Shown here: in pieces, positions 1 through 7,120 of the stretch
How positions within the stretch are numbered: the stretch's first letter is position 1
Layout of the letters: every line of letters starts with the position of its first letter
DNA from: G020350405 sp964513655
Lineage (GTDB): Bacteria; Planctomycetota; Phycisphaerae; Sedimentisphaerales; Anaerobacaceae
NCBI GenBank assembly: GCA_964513655.1
Contig: CAZENQ010000076.1
Coordinates: 1 to 14,806, forward strand
Direction: 5' to 3'
Length of the DNA stretch: 14,806 nt
Made by a program: the position numbers and the translations under genes
The notes under the pieces: generated by a model
The model's input: only the letters and a program-made list of their open reading frames with translations
Told to the model about the DNA's origin: nothing
The model's database searches: none

Positions 1-456
1 GGGGGAAGGTCAGGCTACCTCGGCACCGATTTCGCGATTCGCGGCTGGGCATTCTACGGCACAATGGAGTCCCCCCTCTCAGTCGCCGCACCCCCCGATG
101 GACACGACAAGGGAATCGCAGAGCACCCCGAGCAGTTTCTTCGCGCCTTCACCGAACATCCCAACGTCGAATGGATTGGACTTAACGAATACATCGCCTA
201 CACCCACGCAAAGCTTGCACGCTCACCAGATAAAGGCCTCAACCTACAGCTAAGCTACGACCCACACTACTGCCAGCATTTCAAAGACAACCCATCCGAA
301 TGGAACTTAATGGTCTCAGACTGGCTGGCCAAAGACCTCGGTAGGCCGACAATCAACATCGATGGCCGTACCGTGACAACCAAGGCCGACCTCTCAAAAA
401 CGCTAAAAGTAAAAATACGACCGGGCTTAGGTACGCATGATATCACTATCAAATAA
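1..456 (+). CDS. C-terminal part of a probable polysaccharide deacetylase (5' end outside window)
   Basis: The reading frame is open from base 1, so the gene starts upstream of the window. About 151 residues remain, ending at TAA 454-456. The translated start (GGRSGYLGTDFAIRGWAFYG) and the later segment HPEQFLRAFTEHPNVEWIGL resemble the C-terminal part of polysaccharide deacetylase (NodB-like) proteins, where a late GGR/RSG loop and a segment of the type 'HPNVEWI' near the end of the barrel are common. The metal-binding motifs would lie upstream and cannot be checked. The last 50 or so residues look like a small beta-rich tail. It lies 62 bp upstream of a glycosyl-1-phosphate transferase and a polysaccharide ligase on the same strand, which fits a role in de-N-acetylating a surface glycan. 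Coding is confident; the family is a moderate-confidence recollection, and another glycan-processing enzyme is possible. Confidence 0.55.
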   Translation, partial: GGRSGYLGTDFAIRGWAFYGTMESPLSVAAPPDGHDKGIAEHPEQFLRAFTEHPNVEWIGLNEYIAYTHAKLARSPDKGLNLQLSYDPHYCQHFKDNPSEWNLMVSDWLAKDLGRPTINIDGRTVTTKADLSKTLKVKIRPGLGTHDITIK

Positions 457-495
457 AAAATCACAAAACGAAACTATAGTTCGGGTAACATAATT

Positions 496-503
496 AAAGG
501 AGA
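496..503 (+). promoter_or_regulatory. Shine-Dalgarno that argues for an ATT start
   Basis: AAAGGAGA at 496-503 is a strong ribosome binding site. The first conventional in-frame start is TTG 519 (16 nt from GGAG, too far). ATT 510 is at 7 nt, the usual distance. No ATG or GTG lies in frame between them. Confidence 0.6.
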
Positions 504-509
504 CCTGCT

Positions 510-1619
510 ATTAATACCTTGATTATACTGGCGATAGTTTTGACCCTCGGCACATTTCTCCTGTCGGTCATCCTGACAGCAATCACAAGAAAACTCACTA
601 CCCGCGCCGGCTTCGTCGCGCACCCAACCGAAGACAGACATCACCAATCTGCTGTCCCCCTTGGCGGCGGCATTGCCATCTTTACCACAATAACCGTCAT
701 CATAGTTGCCGCTGCCTTGGCGATAAGGGTCCTGCTCGTCCCCGGCCGTTTTCCCTCCCTCGTCCAGTCGGCCAACATAGACCCGGCGGACTTCCTCGCA
801 AAACTCAACCAGCTTGTAATCGTCTTGCTCTGTACCCTCGCATTATTTGTACTCGGACTCATAGACGACAAAAAGCACCTCGGCCCCTTTCTCAAGCTCG
901 CCGTCCAGTTCGCTGTCGCTTTAACCGCCGCCGGCTTCGCCGATATCCGCGTTGAGTTCTTCATAGAAAATAGAATCATCACCTCACTACTCTCCGCCCT
1001 CTGGATAGTGCTGATTATCAACGTCTTTAACTTCCTCGACAATATGGACGGCGCCTCCGCCGGCATCGCAGTCATAACAGGCACCTACCTGCTCACCGCC
1101 GCTCTCCAGAGCGGCCAGGTCTTCGTCAGCGGCCTTGCGCTTATCTTCATAGGAACATTGCTCGGCTTCCTCGCATTCAATTTCCCGCCCGCCAAAATAT
1201 TTATGGGTGACTCCGGCTCGCTCGTTGTAGGTTTCTTCGTCGCAATGTTGACCTTGCGCACCACCTACTACCACCAGGCCGAGAGCGGCCAGTGGTACGC
1301 AGTCCTTATGCCCCTCGTCGTTATGGCCGTCCCCCTCTATGATTTTATATCTGTAACCCTCCTGCGAATAAAACAGGGTAAAAGCCCCTTTATCGGTGAC
1401 ACTCAGCACTTCTCCCACCGCTTAAAAAGACATGGCCTCACCGATACCGAAACCGTCCTGACACTCTATCTCGCTACTATCTGCACCGGCCTCGGCGCAA
1501 CTTTCCTCAATCAGGTCAATCTCAACGGTGCAATCTTAATCTTCATCCAGACAATCATGATACTGTCCATTATCGCCATTTTCGAATCCACTGCTAAGAA
1601 TGACAAAACCGCCCTCTAA
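510..1619 (+). CDS. WecA/MraY-family undecaprenyl-phosphate glycosyl-1-phosphate transferase
   Basis: This is a polytopic membrane enzyme that transfers a sugar-1-phosphate from a UDP-sugar to undecaprenyl phosphate, the first step of lipid-linked glycan assembly on the inner face of the cytoplasmic membrane. Residue numbers count from the TTG at 519. The family signatures are HPTEDRHHQSAVPLGGG (35-51, substrate loop), LIDDKKHLGP with the Asp pair at 116-117, NVFNFLDNMDG (168-178), MGDSGS (229-234) and a cytoplasmic DTQHFSHRLKRHG loop (294-306). Hydrophobic helices fill the rest. The length of about 366-369 aa is normal for WecA-like proteins. The TTG at 519 lies 16 nt after GGAG (499-502). 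An in-frame ATT at 510 lies 7 nt after it and gives a natural N-terminus (M-NTLIILAIV), so 510 is used here. The exact sugar is not readable from sequence. The gene is probably co-transcribed with its neighbours. Confidence 0.93.
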   Translation: MNTLIILAIVLTLGTFLLSVILTAITRKLTTRAGFVAHPTEDRHHQSAVPLGGGIAIFTTITVIIVAAALAIRVLLVPGRFPSLVQSANIDPADFLAKLNQLVIVLLCTLALFVLGLIDDKKHLGPFLKLAVQFAVALTAAGFADIRVEFFIENRIITSLLSALWIVLIINVFNFLDNMDGASAGIAVITGTYLLTAALQSGQVFVSGLALIFIGTLLGFLAFNFPPAKIFMGDSGSLVVGFFVAMLTLRTTYYHQAESGQWYAVLMPLVVMAVPLYDFISVTLLRIKQGKSPFIGDTQHFSHRLKRHGLTDTETVLTLYLATICTGLGATFLNQVNLNGAILIFIQTIMILSIIAIFESTAKNDKTAL

Positions 1620-3912
1620 CTCGAACTTTTCCAAAACCAAAGGCCAGGTGCTCTTGGAATACTTCCTCCTTGCCGTCATCCTCTGCGTAATTGCCCTCCG
1701 CACGACCTTTACCGAAGGTCCCAATGTCCAATCGCCCACCCAGCCGATTAACCTCGGCAGCAGCGTGTACAGCCTCTCCATCTCAGCCGCATTAATATTA
1801 TCATTCCTTCTGTGGTTGGTACGGAGCCTTTATAGCAGCAAGTTCTTATACCGCTTCACCGCCATAGAAACCGGATTACTTATCTTCTGCTCGGCCGCTG
1901 TCCTCGCCAGCCTCGTCGCCGCGAATAAACGCGCTGCAATCACCGAAGCCGTCTGCCTCATCGCACCGGCGCTTACTGCCATCCTGCTGGTGCAGATATT
2001 GGATTCGCCGGCAAAAATTAAACTCCTGCTCACCTGCATCGTAGCTCTCGCCGTAGTCTCTGCCTACCAGTGCACCGAGCAGCTCCTCATCAGCAACCAG
2101 ATGACCATCGACCAGTACGAGCGGGCACCACAGACCATACTCGAACCCCTCGGCATCCAGCCCGGCTCCTTCCAGCAATTCATGCTTGAGCACCGACTTT
2201 ACACAAGGGGTATCCGAGGCTTCTTCACAACCAGCAACTCCGCTGGCTCTTTCTTGCTGATGGCTTCCTTCGCAGCTGTCGCTCTTCTCGCAGACAGATT
2301 TAAAAACCGCAAATCTAACTCGTCCCGGCCATTGCACCTTGTCCCCTGTGGCCTGGTACTTGCCGCCGTTCTGTTCGGCTTCGCCCTGACCAAAAGTAAA
2401 GGCGCCATCGCCGCCTCGATACCCGCCGCGCTGGCGTTTATCGCCCTGCTTTACTTCCGCGACTGGATAGCCAAACACAAAAAAACCATATTGATTGTCT
2501 GCTTGCTGCTGGCCGTCGTCGCCGGTACTGCGATTGTTCGCTATGGACTGACCCACGGCCGACTGCCTGGCGGAAACTCAATGCTCGTCAGATGGCAGTA
2601 CTGGCATGCCTCAGCCAAAATGTACGCCGACAATCCCCTCACTGGCGTCGGCCCCGGCAACTTCGCCAAATCTTACCAGCGCTACAAACCCCCCGAAGCC
2701 CTCGAAAGCGTCGCCGACCCCCACAACTTCCTGCTCAGCCTCCTGACACAATACGGCCCCCTCGGGCTCGTCGGTTTCTTGGCCATGCTTTTCATACCCC
2801 TATGGCGAACAATATCCCCCGGCCCCATAGCTACTTCACCAAAAGCTTCTCAGTCCGGCCCCCCCTTTAAAACTATCGCTGTGGTTTTTGCAATTGTCAT
2901 ATCAGCGGCCCTACTGGTCATCAGACCAATGATTTTAACCGTCCAAAAAACCGCCGATGTAAACGTGATGGTTTACGTAGCACTCATATTATATGTAATG
3001 CCCGTGATTATATTCATTATCGGTTTCTGGCTTCTCACCACCGGCCAAAAATCACCCCAAACCTCTCGTGCCGATATCACTACGGCCGCTCTCCTTGCTG
3101 CCTGCTTCGGTGTGATTCTGCATAACTTGATAGACTTCGCCATCTTTGAACCCGGGGTCTTTATGACCTTTTGGGTAGTTATAGCCGCCTTGCTCGCCAT
3201 AGATTCCCAGCAGAACTCCCGCCCGCAATTCGCCTTTACACCCGCTCGAGATGTGTGGAAAATAACTGCCCTCGTCGCCGTCGCAATATTTGGGGCCTGC
3301 CTCTACTATTGCCTCATCCCCGTAGCCAAAAGCACCACCGCCATCCGCCTTGCCAACCAGGCAACCCTACGCGGCAGCTTCCGCCAGGCCCACAATCTCC
3401 TCAGTGCCGCCACTTCACTTGACAAATTAAGCCCCGGCGCACCGGCCCTGAACGCCCGCCTCCACATCCAGGAGTTCAAAACCTCGTCTTCAAAACCCAA
3501 TTTCCACCTGCAGCGCTCCGAGGATTGTCTGCTTGCGGCAATCCGACGCGACCCCACCGACTTCAAACACTTCGAGCGTTTGGCCGAAGTCTACACCTTG
3601 TTCGCCGATATCTCGACCGGCCGCGAAAAAACAGACTCCCTCAACAAAGCCCTCGATAGTATCTCCACCGCCGTCGAGCGATACCCCGGCTCCGCCCGAC
3701 TATACCTTCAAATGGCTGATATCGCCGAGAAGCTCGGCAAAAAGACTCTCGCCCTCGACGAGTATCAAAAAGCCGTCGACATCGAAGATGCCTTCCGCGC
3801 CCAGTTCACAACTATGTACCCCCAGTGGCAGCTTGTCAGCCGCCTCGGCGAAGATAAATACCAAAACGCAAAACAAAAAGTCAAAGGCCTCTCCCAAAAA
3901 CCCGCCCCATAA
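1600..3912 (+). CDS. O-antigen ligase/Wzy-type polymerase with C-terminal TPR region
   Basis: This 770-aa multi-pass membrane protein overlaps the preceding transferase gene by 20 bp, so the two are translationally linked. The first 550 or so residues carry many hydrophobic helices. The Wzy_C/O-antigen ligase signature is clear: GVGPGNF at 349-355, then a periplasmic ADPHNFLLSLLTQYGPLG segment with His375 in the D-P-H-N motif, followed by further helices. After a last helix near 555-575 the remainder is soluble. It has helix-turn-helix repeats with TPR spacing, best seen at about 678-740 (LNKALDSISTAVERYPGSAR followed by LYLQMADIAEKLGKKTLALD). Family members polymerise or ligate polysaccharide from undecaprenyl pyrophosphate on the outer face of the membrane, and TPR-bearing versions are common in Planctomycetes and Gram-negatives. 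Whether it is a ligase or a polymerase cannot be told. The start has no strong SD, which fits coupling. Confidence 0.9.
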   Translation: MTKPPSNSNFSKTKGQVLLEYFLLAVILCVIALRTTFTEGPNVQSPTQPINLGSSVYSLSISAALILSFLLWLVRSLYSSKFLYRFTAIETGLLIFCSAAVLASLVAANKRAAITEAVCLIAPALTAILLVQILDSPAKIKLLLTCIVALAVVSAYQCTEQLLISNQMTIDQYERAPQTILEPLGIQPGSFQQFMLEHRLYTRGIRGFFTTSNSAGSFLLMASFAAVALLADRFKNRKSNSSRPLHLVPCGLVLAAVLFGFALTKSKGAIAASIPAALAFIALLYFRDWIAKHKKTILIVCLLLAVVAGTAIVRYGLTHGRLPGGNSMLVRWQYWHASAKMYADNPLTGVGPGNFAKSYQRYKPPEALESVADPHNFLLSLLTQYGPLGLVGFLAMLFIPLWRTISPGPIATSPKASQSGPPFKTIAVVFAIVISAALLVIRPMILTVQKTADVNVMVYVALILYVMPVIIFIIGFWLLTTGQKSPQTSRADITTAALLAACFGVILHNLIDFAIFEPGVFMTFWVVIAALLAIDSQQNSRPQFAFTPARDVWKITALVAVAIFGACLYYCLIPVAKSTTAIRLANQATLRGSFRQAHNLLSAATSLDKLSPGAPALNARLHIQEFKTSSSKPNFHLQRSEDCLLAAIRRDPTDFKHFERLAEVYTLFADISTGREKTDSLNKALDSISTAVERYPGSARLYLQMADIAEKLGKKTLALDEYQKAVDIEDAFRAQFTTMYPQWQLVSRLGEDKYQNAKQKVKGLSQKPAP

Positions 3913-3935
3913 CTCAGCACCCTCCCCCAAACCGC

Positions 3936-4301
3936 TCACTTCCATTGTGCATCTACGTATCCTGTAAACTTGTTAATCTTTCTCCCCAACTCGTCGTACG
4001 CTACCAGCAAATCTTCAATTTGCTTCCCGTCGGCTCCATCTGTGTCTTTTATGAAACTTAAGTGCACTACTGTTTCATCACACGATGCATGCGCGTAGGT
4101 CAGAAACCTGATTAAATCCGCCTTGTACCTCCTCCGACCATATCCTTCTACGATACAACTCGTAATAGCCTTCGACGATTTCCTTACCTGTCCTCCCTCT
4201 TCATATAGTTCATATTTTGGAAGCCTTAATGACATTTTGTGGACCTTAATTGCAAGCTCATACGACAAAGTGTAGATTTCCAAATCTCTATAGCTTTTCA
4301 T
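3936..4301 (-). CDS. Four-helix-bundle protein, 23S rRNA intervening-sequence (S23/IVP) family, copy 1
   Basis: This 121-aa protein belongs to the S23/IVP-type four-helix-bundle family, structurally related to the Avd protein of diversity-generating retroelements. Typical features are YRDLEIYTLSYELAIKVH in helix 1, LPKYELYEEGGQVRKSS at the helix 1-2 turn, the hallmark IVEGYGRRRY (50-59) and a final amphipathic helix. Members are found inside 23S rRNA insertions or as free-standing copies; the molecular function is not established. Here it stands alone between the polysaccharide cluster and yebC, only 43 bp from yebC, in the gap filled by a heptamer array. No Shine-Dalgarno is seen before the ATG, so it may depend on read-through from yebC or be poorly translated. 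A second copy at 7121-7486 encodes the same protein except Asp117 to Glu. Confidence 0.85.
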   Translation of the reverse strand: MKSYRDLEIYTLSYELAIKVHKMSLRLPKYELYEEGGQVRKSSKAITSCIVEGYGRRRYKADLIRFLTYAHASCDETVVHLSFIKDTDGADGKQIEDLLVAYDELGRKINKFTGYVDAQWK

Positions 4302-4311
4302 TGTTGACTAA

Positions 4312-4339
4312 CTCGCAACCCGCAACTCGCAACCCGCAA
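4312..4339. repeat. Heptamer tandem array, YYCGCAA type
   Basis: Four perfect 7-bp units alternate CTCGCAA and CCCGCAA between the start of the four-helix-bundle gene and the stop of yebC. A fifth, decayed unit may follow. Confidence 0.85.
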
Positions 4340-4344
4340 CTCCC

Positions 4345-5094
4345 CTAGCTCAAACGTGCCACTATTTCACCAGGTATATCGAAATTCGCGTAAACATTCT
4401 GCACGTCGTCGTGGTCCTCAAACGCCTCCATCATCGAAATCACCTTCTTCGCTGTCCTCTCATCGTCGACCGGTACAGTGTTCTGCGGCACCATCGAAAT
4501 CTCCGCCACCTCCGTCGCTATCTCCTTTTCCTTCAGCGCCTCTTTCAGCTTATCATAAGCGCTCGTGTCACACGTCATCTCGAAAATCTCCCCCGTATTC
4601 TCCATATCGTCCGCCCCCGCACCAAGTGCAATCTCCAGCAGTACATCCTCATCCGCGATGTCAGTCCCTACGGTAATAAGCCCCTTCTTACTGAACATCC
4701 AGCTCACACACCCGCTCGCCCCCAATGAGCCGCCGTGCTTCTCGAACAGCCTCTTGATTTCCGGCGTCGTCCGGTTGCGGTTGTCCGTCAGTGCATCTAT
4801 CATAACCGCCACTCCGCCCGGCCCGTAACCCTCATAGAGCACCTCCTCAAAACTAACCCCCTCCACCTCTCCCGTACCTTTCTTGACCGCCTTCTCAATC
4901 GTGTCCTTCGGCATATTCGCCGCCTTGGCCTTGTCTATCGCGTATCGCAAAGCCAGATTCTGCGCGGGGTCACCGCCGCCCGCCTTCGCTGCCACTATAA
5001 GCGCGCGGGCTAATTTACTCCATACCTTCCCACGCTTAGCGTCAATAACCGCCTTCTTATGCTTTATCCCCGCCCAGTGTGAATGACCCGACAT
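4345..5094 (-). CDS. yebC: YebC/PmpR family transcriptional/translational regulator
   Basis: This is a 249-aa cytoplasmic protein of the TACO1/YebC/PmpR family. Members have been described as DNA-binding regulators and, for some YebC and mitochondrial TACO1 proteins, as factors that help ribosomes through difficult (for example proline-rich) stretches. The N-terminus MSGHSHWAGIKHKKAVIDAKRGK matches the family signature (MAGHSKWANIKHRK). Further family blocks are DTIEKAVKKGTG, EGYGPGGVAVMIDALTDNRNRT and GGSLGASGCVSWMFSKKG, with the usual acidic C-terminal domain (VDDERTAKKVISMMEAFEDH) and normal length. A TTG at 5109 would extend it by five residues, but AGGAG at 5100-5104 lies 5 nt before the ATG at 5094 and family homology begins there. 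It has its own promoter (5156-5184), placed just downstream of the preceding lactonase gene's stop. Confidence 0.96.
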   Translation of the reverse strand: MSGHSHWAGIKHKKAVIDAKRGKVWSKLARALIVAAKAGGGDPAQNLALRYAIDKAKAANMPKDTIEKAVKKGTGEVEGVSFEEVLYEGYGPGGVAVMIDALTDNRNRTTPEIKRLFEKHGGSLGASGCVSWMFSKKGLITVGTDIADEDVLLEIALGAGADDMENTGEIFEMTCDTSAYDKLKEALKEKEIATEVAEISMVPQNTVPVDDERTAKKVISMMEAFEDHDDVQNVYANFDIPGEIVARLS

Positions 5095-5155
5095 ACATGC
5101 TCCTGACAAATAAAACTACTCGTACTACATTGTTTAAGCCTACAAGAGATAAATA

Positions 5156-5184
5156 ATTATATCCTCTCGTCGACCAAAATTCAA
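5156..5184 (-). promoter_or_regulatory. Sigma70-type promoter for yebC
   Basis: On the minus strand TTGAAT (5184-5179), a 17-bp spacer and a perfect TATAAT (5161-5156) lie about 60 nt upstream of the yebC ATG. The -35 box sits just past the stop codon of the SMP-30 gene (5189), so yebC can be transcribed independently. Confidence 0.7.
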
Positions 5185-5188
5185 CACC

Positions 5189-6121
5189 TCACCGCCACTG
5201 CTGCTTAACACCACTCACCCGCATCCGCACCGAGTACAGTGACTTCTGCGCCGTGATAAAAAGCGTCTTTCCGTCCTTGCCGCCGAAACAAACATTGGAA
5301 GGCCGCTCCGGTATCCCAATCGTTTCGATTTTTACGCCCGCCGAATTGTAAACCGCCACCGGATTCAACCCCGTGTCGTAGTCCGACAGCGTCCTCGACC
5401 CCATAAGCGTCAGATAAATGTTGCCCTCGTTATCTATCGTCATCCCGTCCGAGCTTTCCGCCGCGAATAGCTTCTTGTTCGCCAGCGTCCCGTCGGCATT
5501 GACGTTATACACAAACGTCTTGTCCCCGCCGTGGTCCGTTACATACAGCAGCTTCCCGTCCGGCGTACCTATCACCCCGTTCGGCTTGACCATATCGTCA
5601 ATCACACGCACCACTTTCTTGCGGTCCGTCGAAATATAATAAACGTGCTCGCCGTCCATCTCCATCCCGTCCCTGTTGCCGTACCGCGGGTCCGTAAAGT
5701 AGACCCCGCCCTTCGGGTCAATCCACAAATCGTTCAGACTGTTAAACCTTTTACTCTTGTACTTATCAGCCAATACCGTGACCTTGCCATCCGCCCCGAT
5801 TGACACCAACTGCCGCCTGCCCCCTTCACAGGCTAACATGTTGCCATCCTTATCGAAAAAAAGCCCGTTCGCCCCGCCCGAGTCCTCCCGAAACGTCGAC
5901 AGCTTGCCATCTAAGGACCACTTGTGAATTCGGTTATTGGGAATATCCGTAAAAAATACATTCCCCTCAGCGTCGGCCGCCGGCCCTTCCGTAAATGCAA
6001 AGCCTCCGGCCAATTTCTCCACCTTCGCCCCTTCCGCCACAACACTTCCCGCCTCAGCGGCACACGCCAATGACCCAATCACAGTCAGCAACACCACCAG
6101 AATATAATACTTGCTCTTCAT
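5189..6121 (-). CDS. Secreted SMP-30/gluconolactonase-like beta-propeller protein
   Basis: This is a 310-aa SMP-30/gluconolactonase/LRE-like protein, expected to be a six-bladed beta-propeller that hydrolyses sugar lactones with a divalent metal. Residues 1-24 form a signal peptide (MKSKYYILVVLLTVIG, then ACAAEA), so it acts in the periplasm or outside. Likely metal and substrate ligands by family alignment are Glu45 (TEGPA), Asn130 (FNSLNDL), Asn181 (KPNGVI) and Asp225 (SSDGM). Blade motifs recur, such as GNVFFTD, GGVYFTD and GNIYLT. An upstream in-frame ATG at 6199 would add 26 residues, but AAAGGAG followed by an A-run places the start at 6121, directly before the signal peptide. It is divergent from the DUF1080 gene. 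A role in handling oxidised or keto sugars is plausible; the substrate is unknown. Confidence 0.92.
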   Translation of the reverse strand: MKSKYYILVVLLTVIGSLACAAEAGSVVAEGAKVEKLAGGFAFTEGPAADAEGNVFFTDIPNNRIHKWSLDGKLSTFREDSGGANGLFFDKDGNMLACEGGRRQLVSIGADGKVTVLADKYKSKRFNSLNDLWIDPKGGVYFTDPRYGNRDGMEMDGEHVYYISTDRKKVVRVIDDMVKPNGVIGTPDGKLLYVTDHGGDKTFVYNVNADGTLANKKLFAAESSDGMTIDNEGNIYLTLMGSRTLSDYDTGLNPVAVYNSAGVKIETIGIPERPSNVCFGGKDGKTLFITAQKSLYSVRMRVSGVKQQWR

Positions 6122-6167
6122 TTTTTTCTCCTTTAGCCTAAATAAATCTTCCCAGCTCAAGCCTGTA

Positions 6168-6196
6168 AGTATAAACTTCAACAACAACCGTGACAA
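6168..6196 (-). promoter_or_regulatory. Sigma70-type promoter for the SMP-30 gene
   Basis: On the minus strand TTGTCA (6196-6191), 17 bp and TATACT (6173-6168) form a near-consensus promoter. The predicted start near 6161 gives a leader of about 40 nt to the ATG at 6121. It lies in the 124-bp divergent gap shared with the DUF1080 gene and supports 6121 over 6199 as the start. Confidence 0.7.
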
Positions 6197-6245
6197 CATA
6201 TTTCTTCAAGACCGTCGTTCCTCGCACGCATAAGGACTCAATAGT

Positions 6246-7040
6246 ATGGCCAAATGCAAAATAAGTAAAATGTCCTCAAACAATATGGTCTTTTCTGTAG
6301 CCGCTGCCGGTCTGCTTGTTTGCGCATTTAACATATTGTCCGGCTGCACCGTCGTTTCCCCCACTTCCGCTGACAGCAAGACTTGGACACCGCTCTTTAA
6401 CGGCCGCGATTTCACCAGCTGGACGATAAAGTGCAAACCCGCCGACCGAAACAAACAATTCTGGCACGTCCAAAACGGCACAATTCTCGCAGACTCCATC
6501 GGCCACAAGGACCATGATTATATCTGGCTTCTAACGGATAACCAGTACAGCGACTTCATCCTGCGATTGCGTTTCCAGGCCTACCGCCACAGCCCCGGCA
6601 ACAGCGGCGTACAAATACGAAGTCGATACGATGACAACGCCGGCTGGCTCGACGGCCCCCAAATCGACATCAATCCCCCCGCTCCATGGAGGACCGGAAT
6701 GATTTGGGACGAAACCAGAAAAGTCAACCGCTGGCTCTACCCCGACCTGCCAAAAGACAAATGGGTAAACGAATCAATGGCCGACCCCAACCTAATCTTC
6801 TATTACAGCGACCAGCCTACTTACTGGAACGACTTGCAAATAACCGCCGTCGGTACGCAGATTTCTGCCGTCTTGAACGGCGTCACTGTCACAAACTATG
6901 ATGGTGATGGGGTACTCAACGATGCCGTACACAAAAAGCACAACGTCGGCCGCTACGGCCACATCGCCCTGCAAATCCACAAAAACGACCAGTTGAAAAT
7001 CCGATTCAAAGACATCCTCATTAAAGACCTCTCCAAATAG
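6246..7040 (+). CDS. DUF1080 (3-keto-disaccharide hydrolase family) lipoprotein
   Basis: This is a 264-aa exported lipoprotein. After a short basic start, a hydrophobic segment ends in the lipobox LSGC (31-34), so Cys34 should be lipidated after signal peptidase II cleavage. The rest is a DUF1080 / 3-keto-disaccharide hydrolase jelly-roll: TPLFNGRDFTSWTIK near the start of the mature domain, FWHVQNGTILAD, SDFILRLRFQ, the hallmark GNSGVQIRSR and a GPQIDIN strand, ending with GHIALQIHKNDQLKIRFKDI. AAGGA at 6232-6236 is 9 nt before the ATG. Family members bind or cleave oxidised glycosides and are very abundant in Planctomycetes. It diverges from the SMP-30 lactonase gene, suggesting a shared role in oxidative sugar catabolism at the cell envelope. 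No Gfo/Idh/MocA oxidoreductase is seen nearby. Confidence 0.92.
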   Translation: MAKCKISKMSSNNMVFSVAAAGLLVCAFNILSGCTVVSPTSADSKTWTPLFNGRDFTSWTIKCKPADRNKQFWHVQNGTILADSIGHKDHDYIWLLTDNQYSDFILRLRFQAYRHSPGNSGVQIRSRYDDNAGWLDGPQIDINPPAPWRTGMIWDETRKVNRWLYPDLPKDKWVNESMADPNLIFYYSDQPTYWNDLQITAVGTQISAVLNGVTVTNYDGDGVLNDAVHKKHNVGRYGHIALQIHKNDQLKIRFKDILIKDLSK

Positions 7041-7058
7041 CCCCCCCGCCCCCACAAA

Positions 7059-7086
7059 CCACGAGTCACCATCCACGATCCACGAA
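7059..7086. repeat. Heptamer tandem array, CCACGAN type
   Basis: Four consecutive 7-bp units (CCACGAG, a diverged TCACCAT, CCACGAT, CCACGAA) lie between the DUF1080 stop and repeat copy 2. The unit differs from the one on the other side of the four-helix-bundle gene. Confidence 0.75.
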
Positions 7087-7120
7087 CTGTCCGCCCTATC
7101 TCACAGCTGCCCCAACCCGC

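Larger units (their letters stand above)
3926..4339. repeat. Repeat copy 1: four-helix-bundle gene plus heptamer array
   Basis: This segment matches 7111-7545 over its whole length apart from one base in the left flank (3931), three bases near the 3' end of the gene (3948, 3951, 3957), one base just upstream of the start codon (4306) and a difference of three heptamers in the array at its right end. Identity fades at about 3925 on the left. On the right it continues to 4311 and then into YYCGCAA units. No terminal inverted repeat or target-site duplication is obvious. Confidence 0.9.

Noticed and set aside
641..1418. Long open frames on the minus strand opposite the glycosyl-1-phosphate transferase gene
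   Set aside because: They mirror a clear membrane-enzyme gene; the translations are low-complexity and have no SD. They follow from the C-rich plus strand.
1876..2556. 226-codon minus-strand open frame inside the O-antigen ligase gene
   Set aside because: The translation is Gly/Gln/Glu-rich with no domain, and the plus-strand frame has the Wzy_C signature throughout.
3533..3967. 144-codon plus-strand frame overlapping the end of the ligase gene
   Set aside because: Ser/Pro/Lys-rich shadow of the TPR region in another frame.
6246..6515. Minus-strand frames overlapping the start of the DUF1080 gene
   Set aside because: Shadow of the signal-peptide and N-terminal region; no SD.
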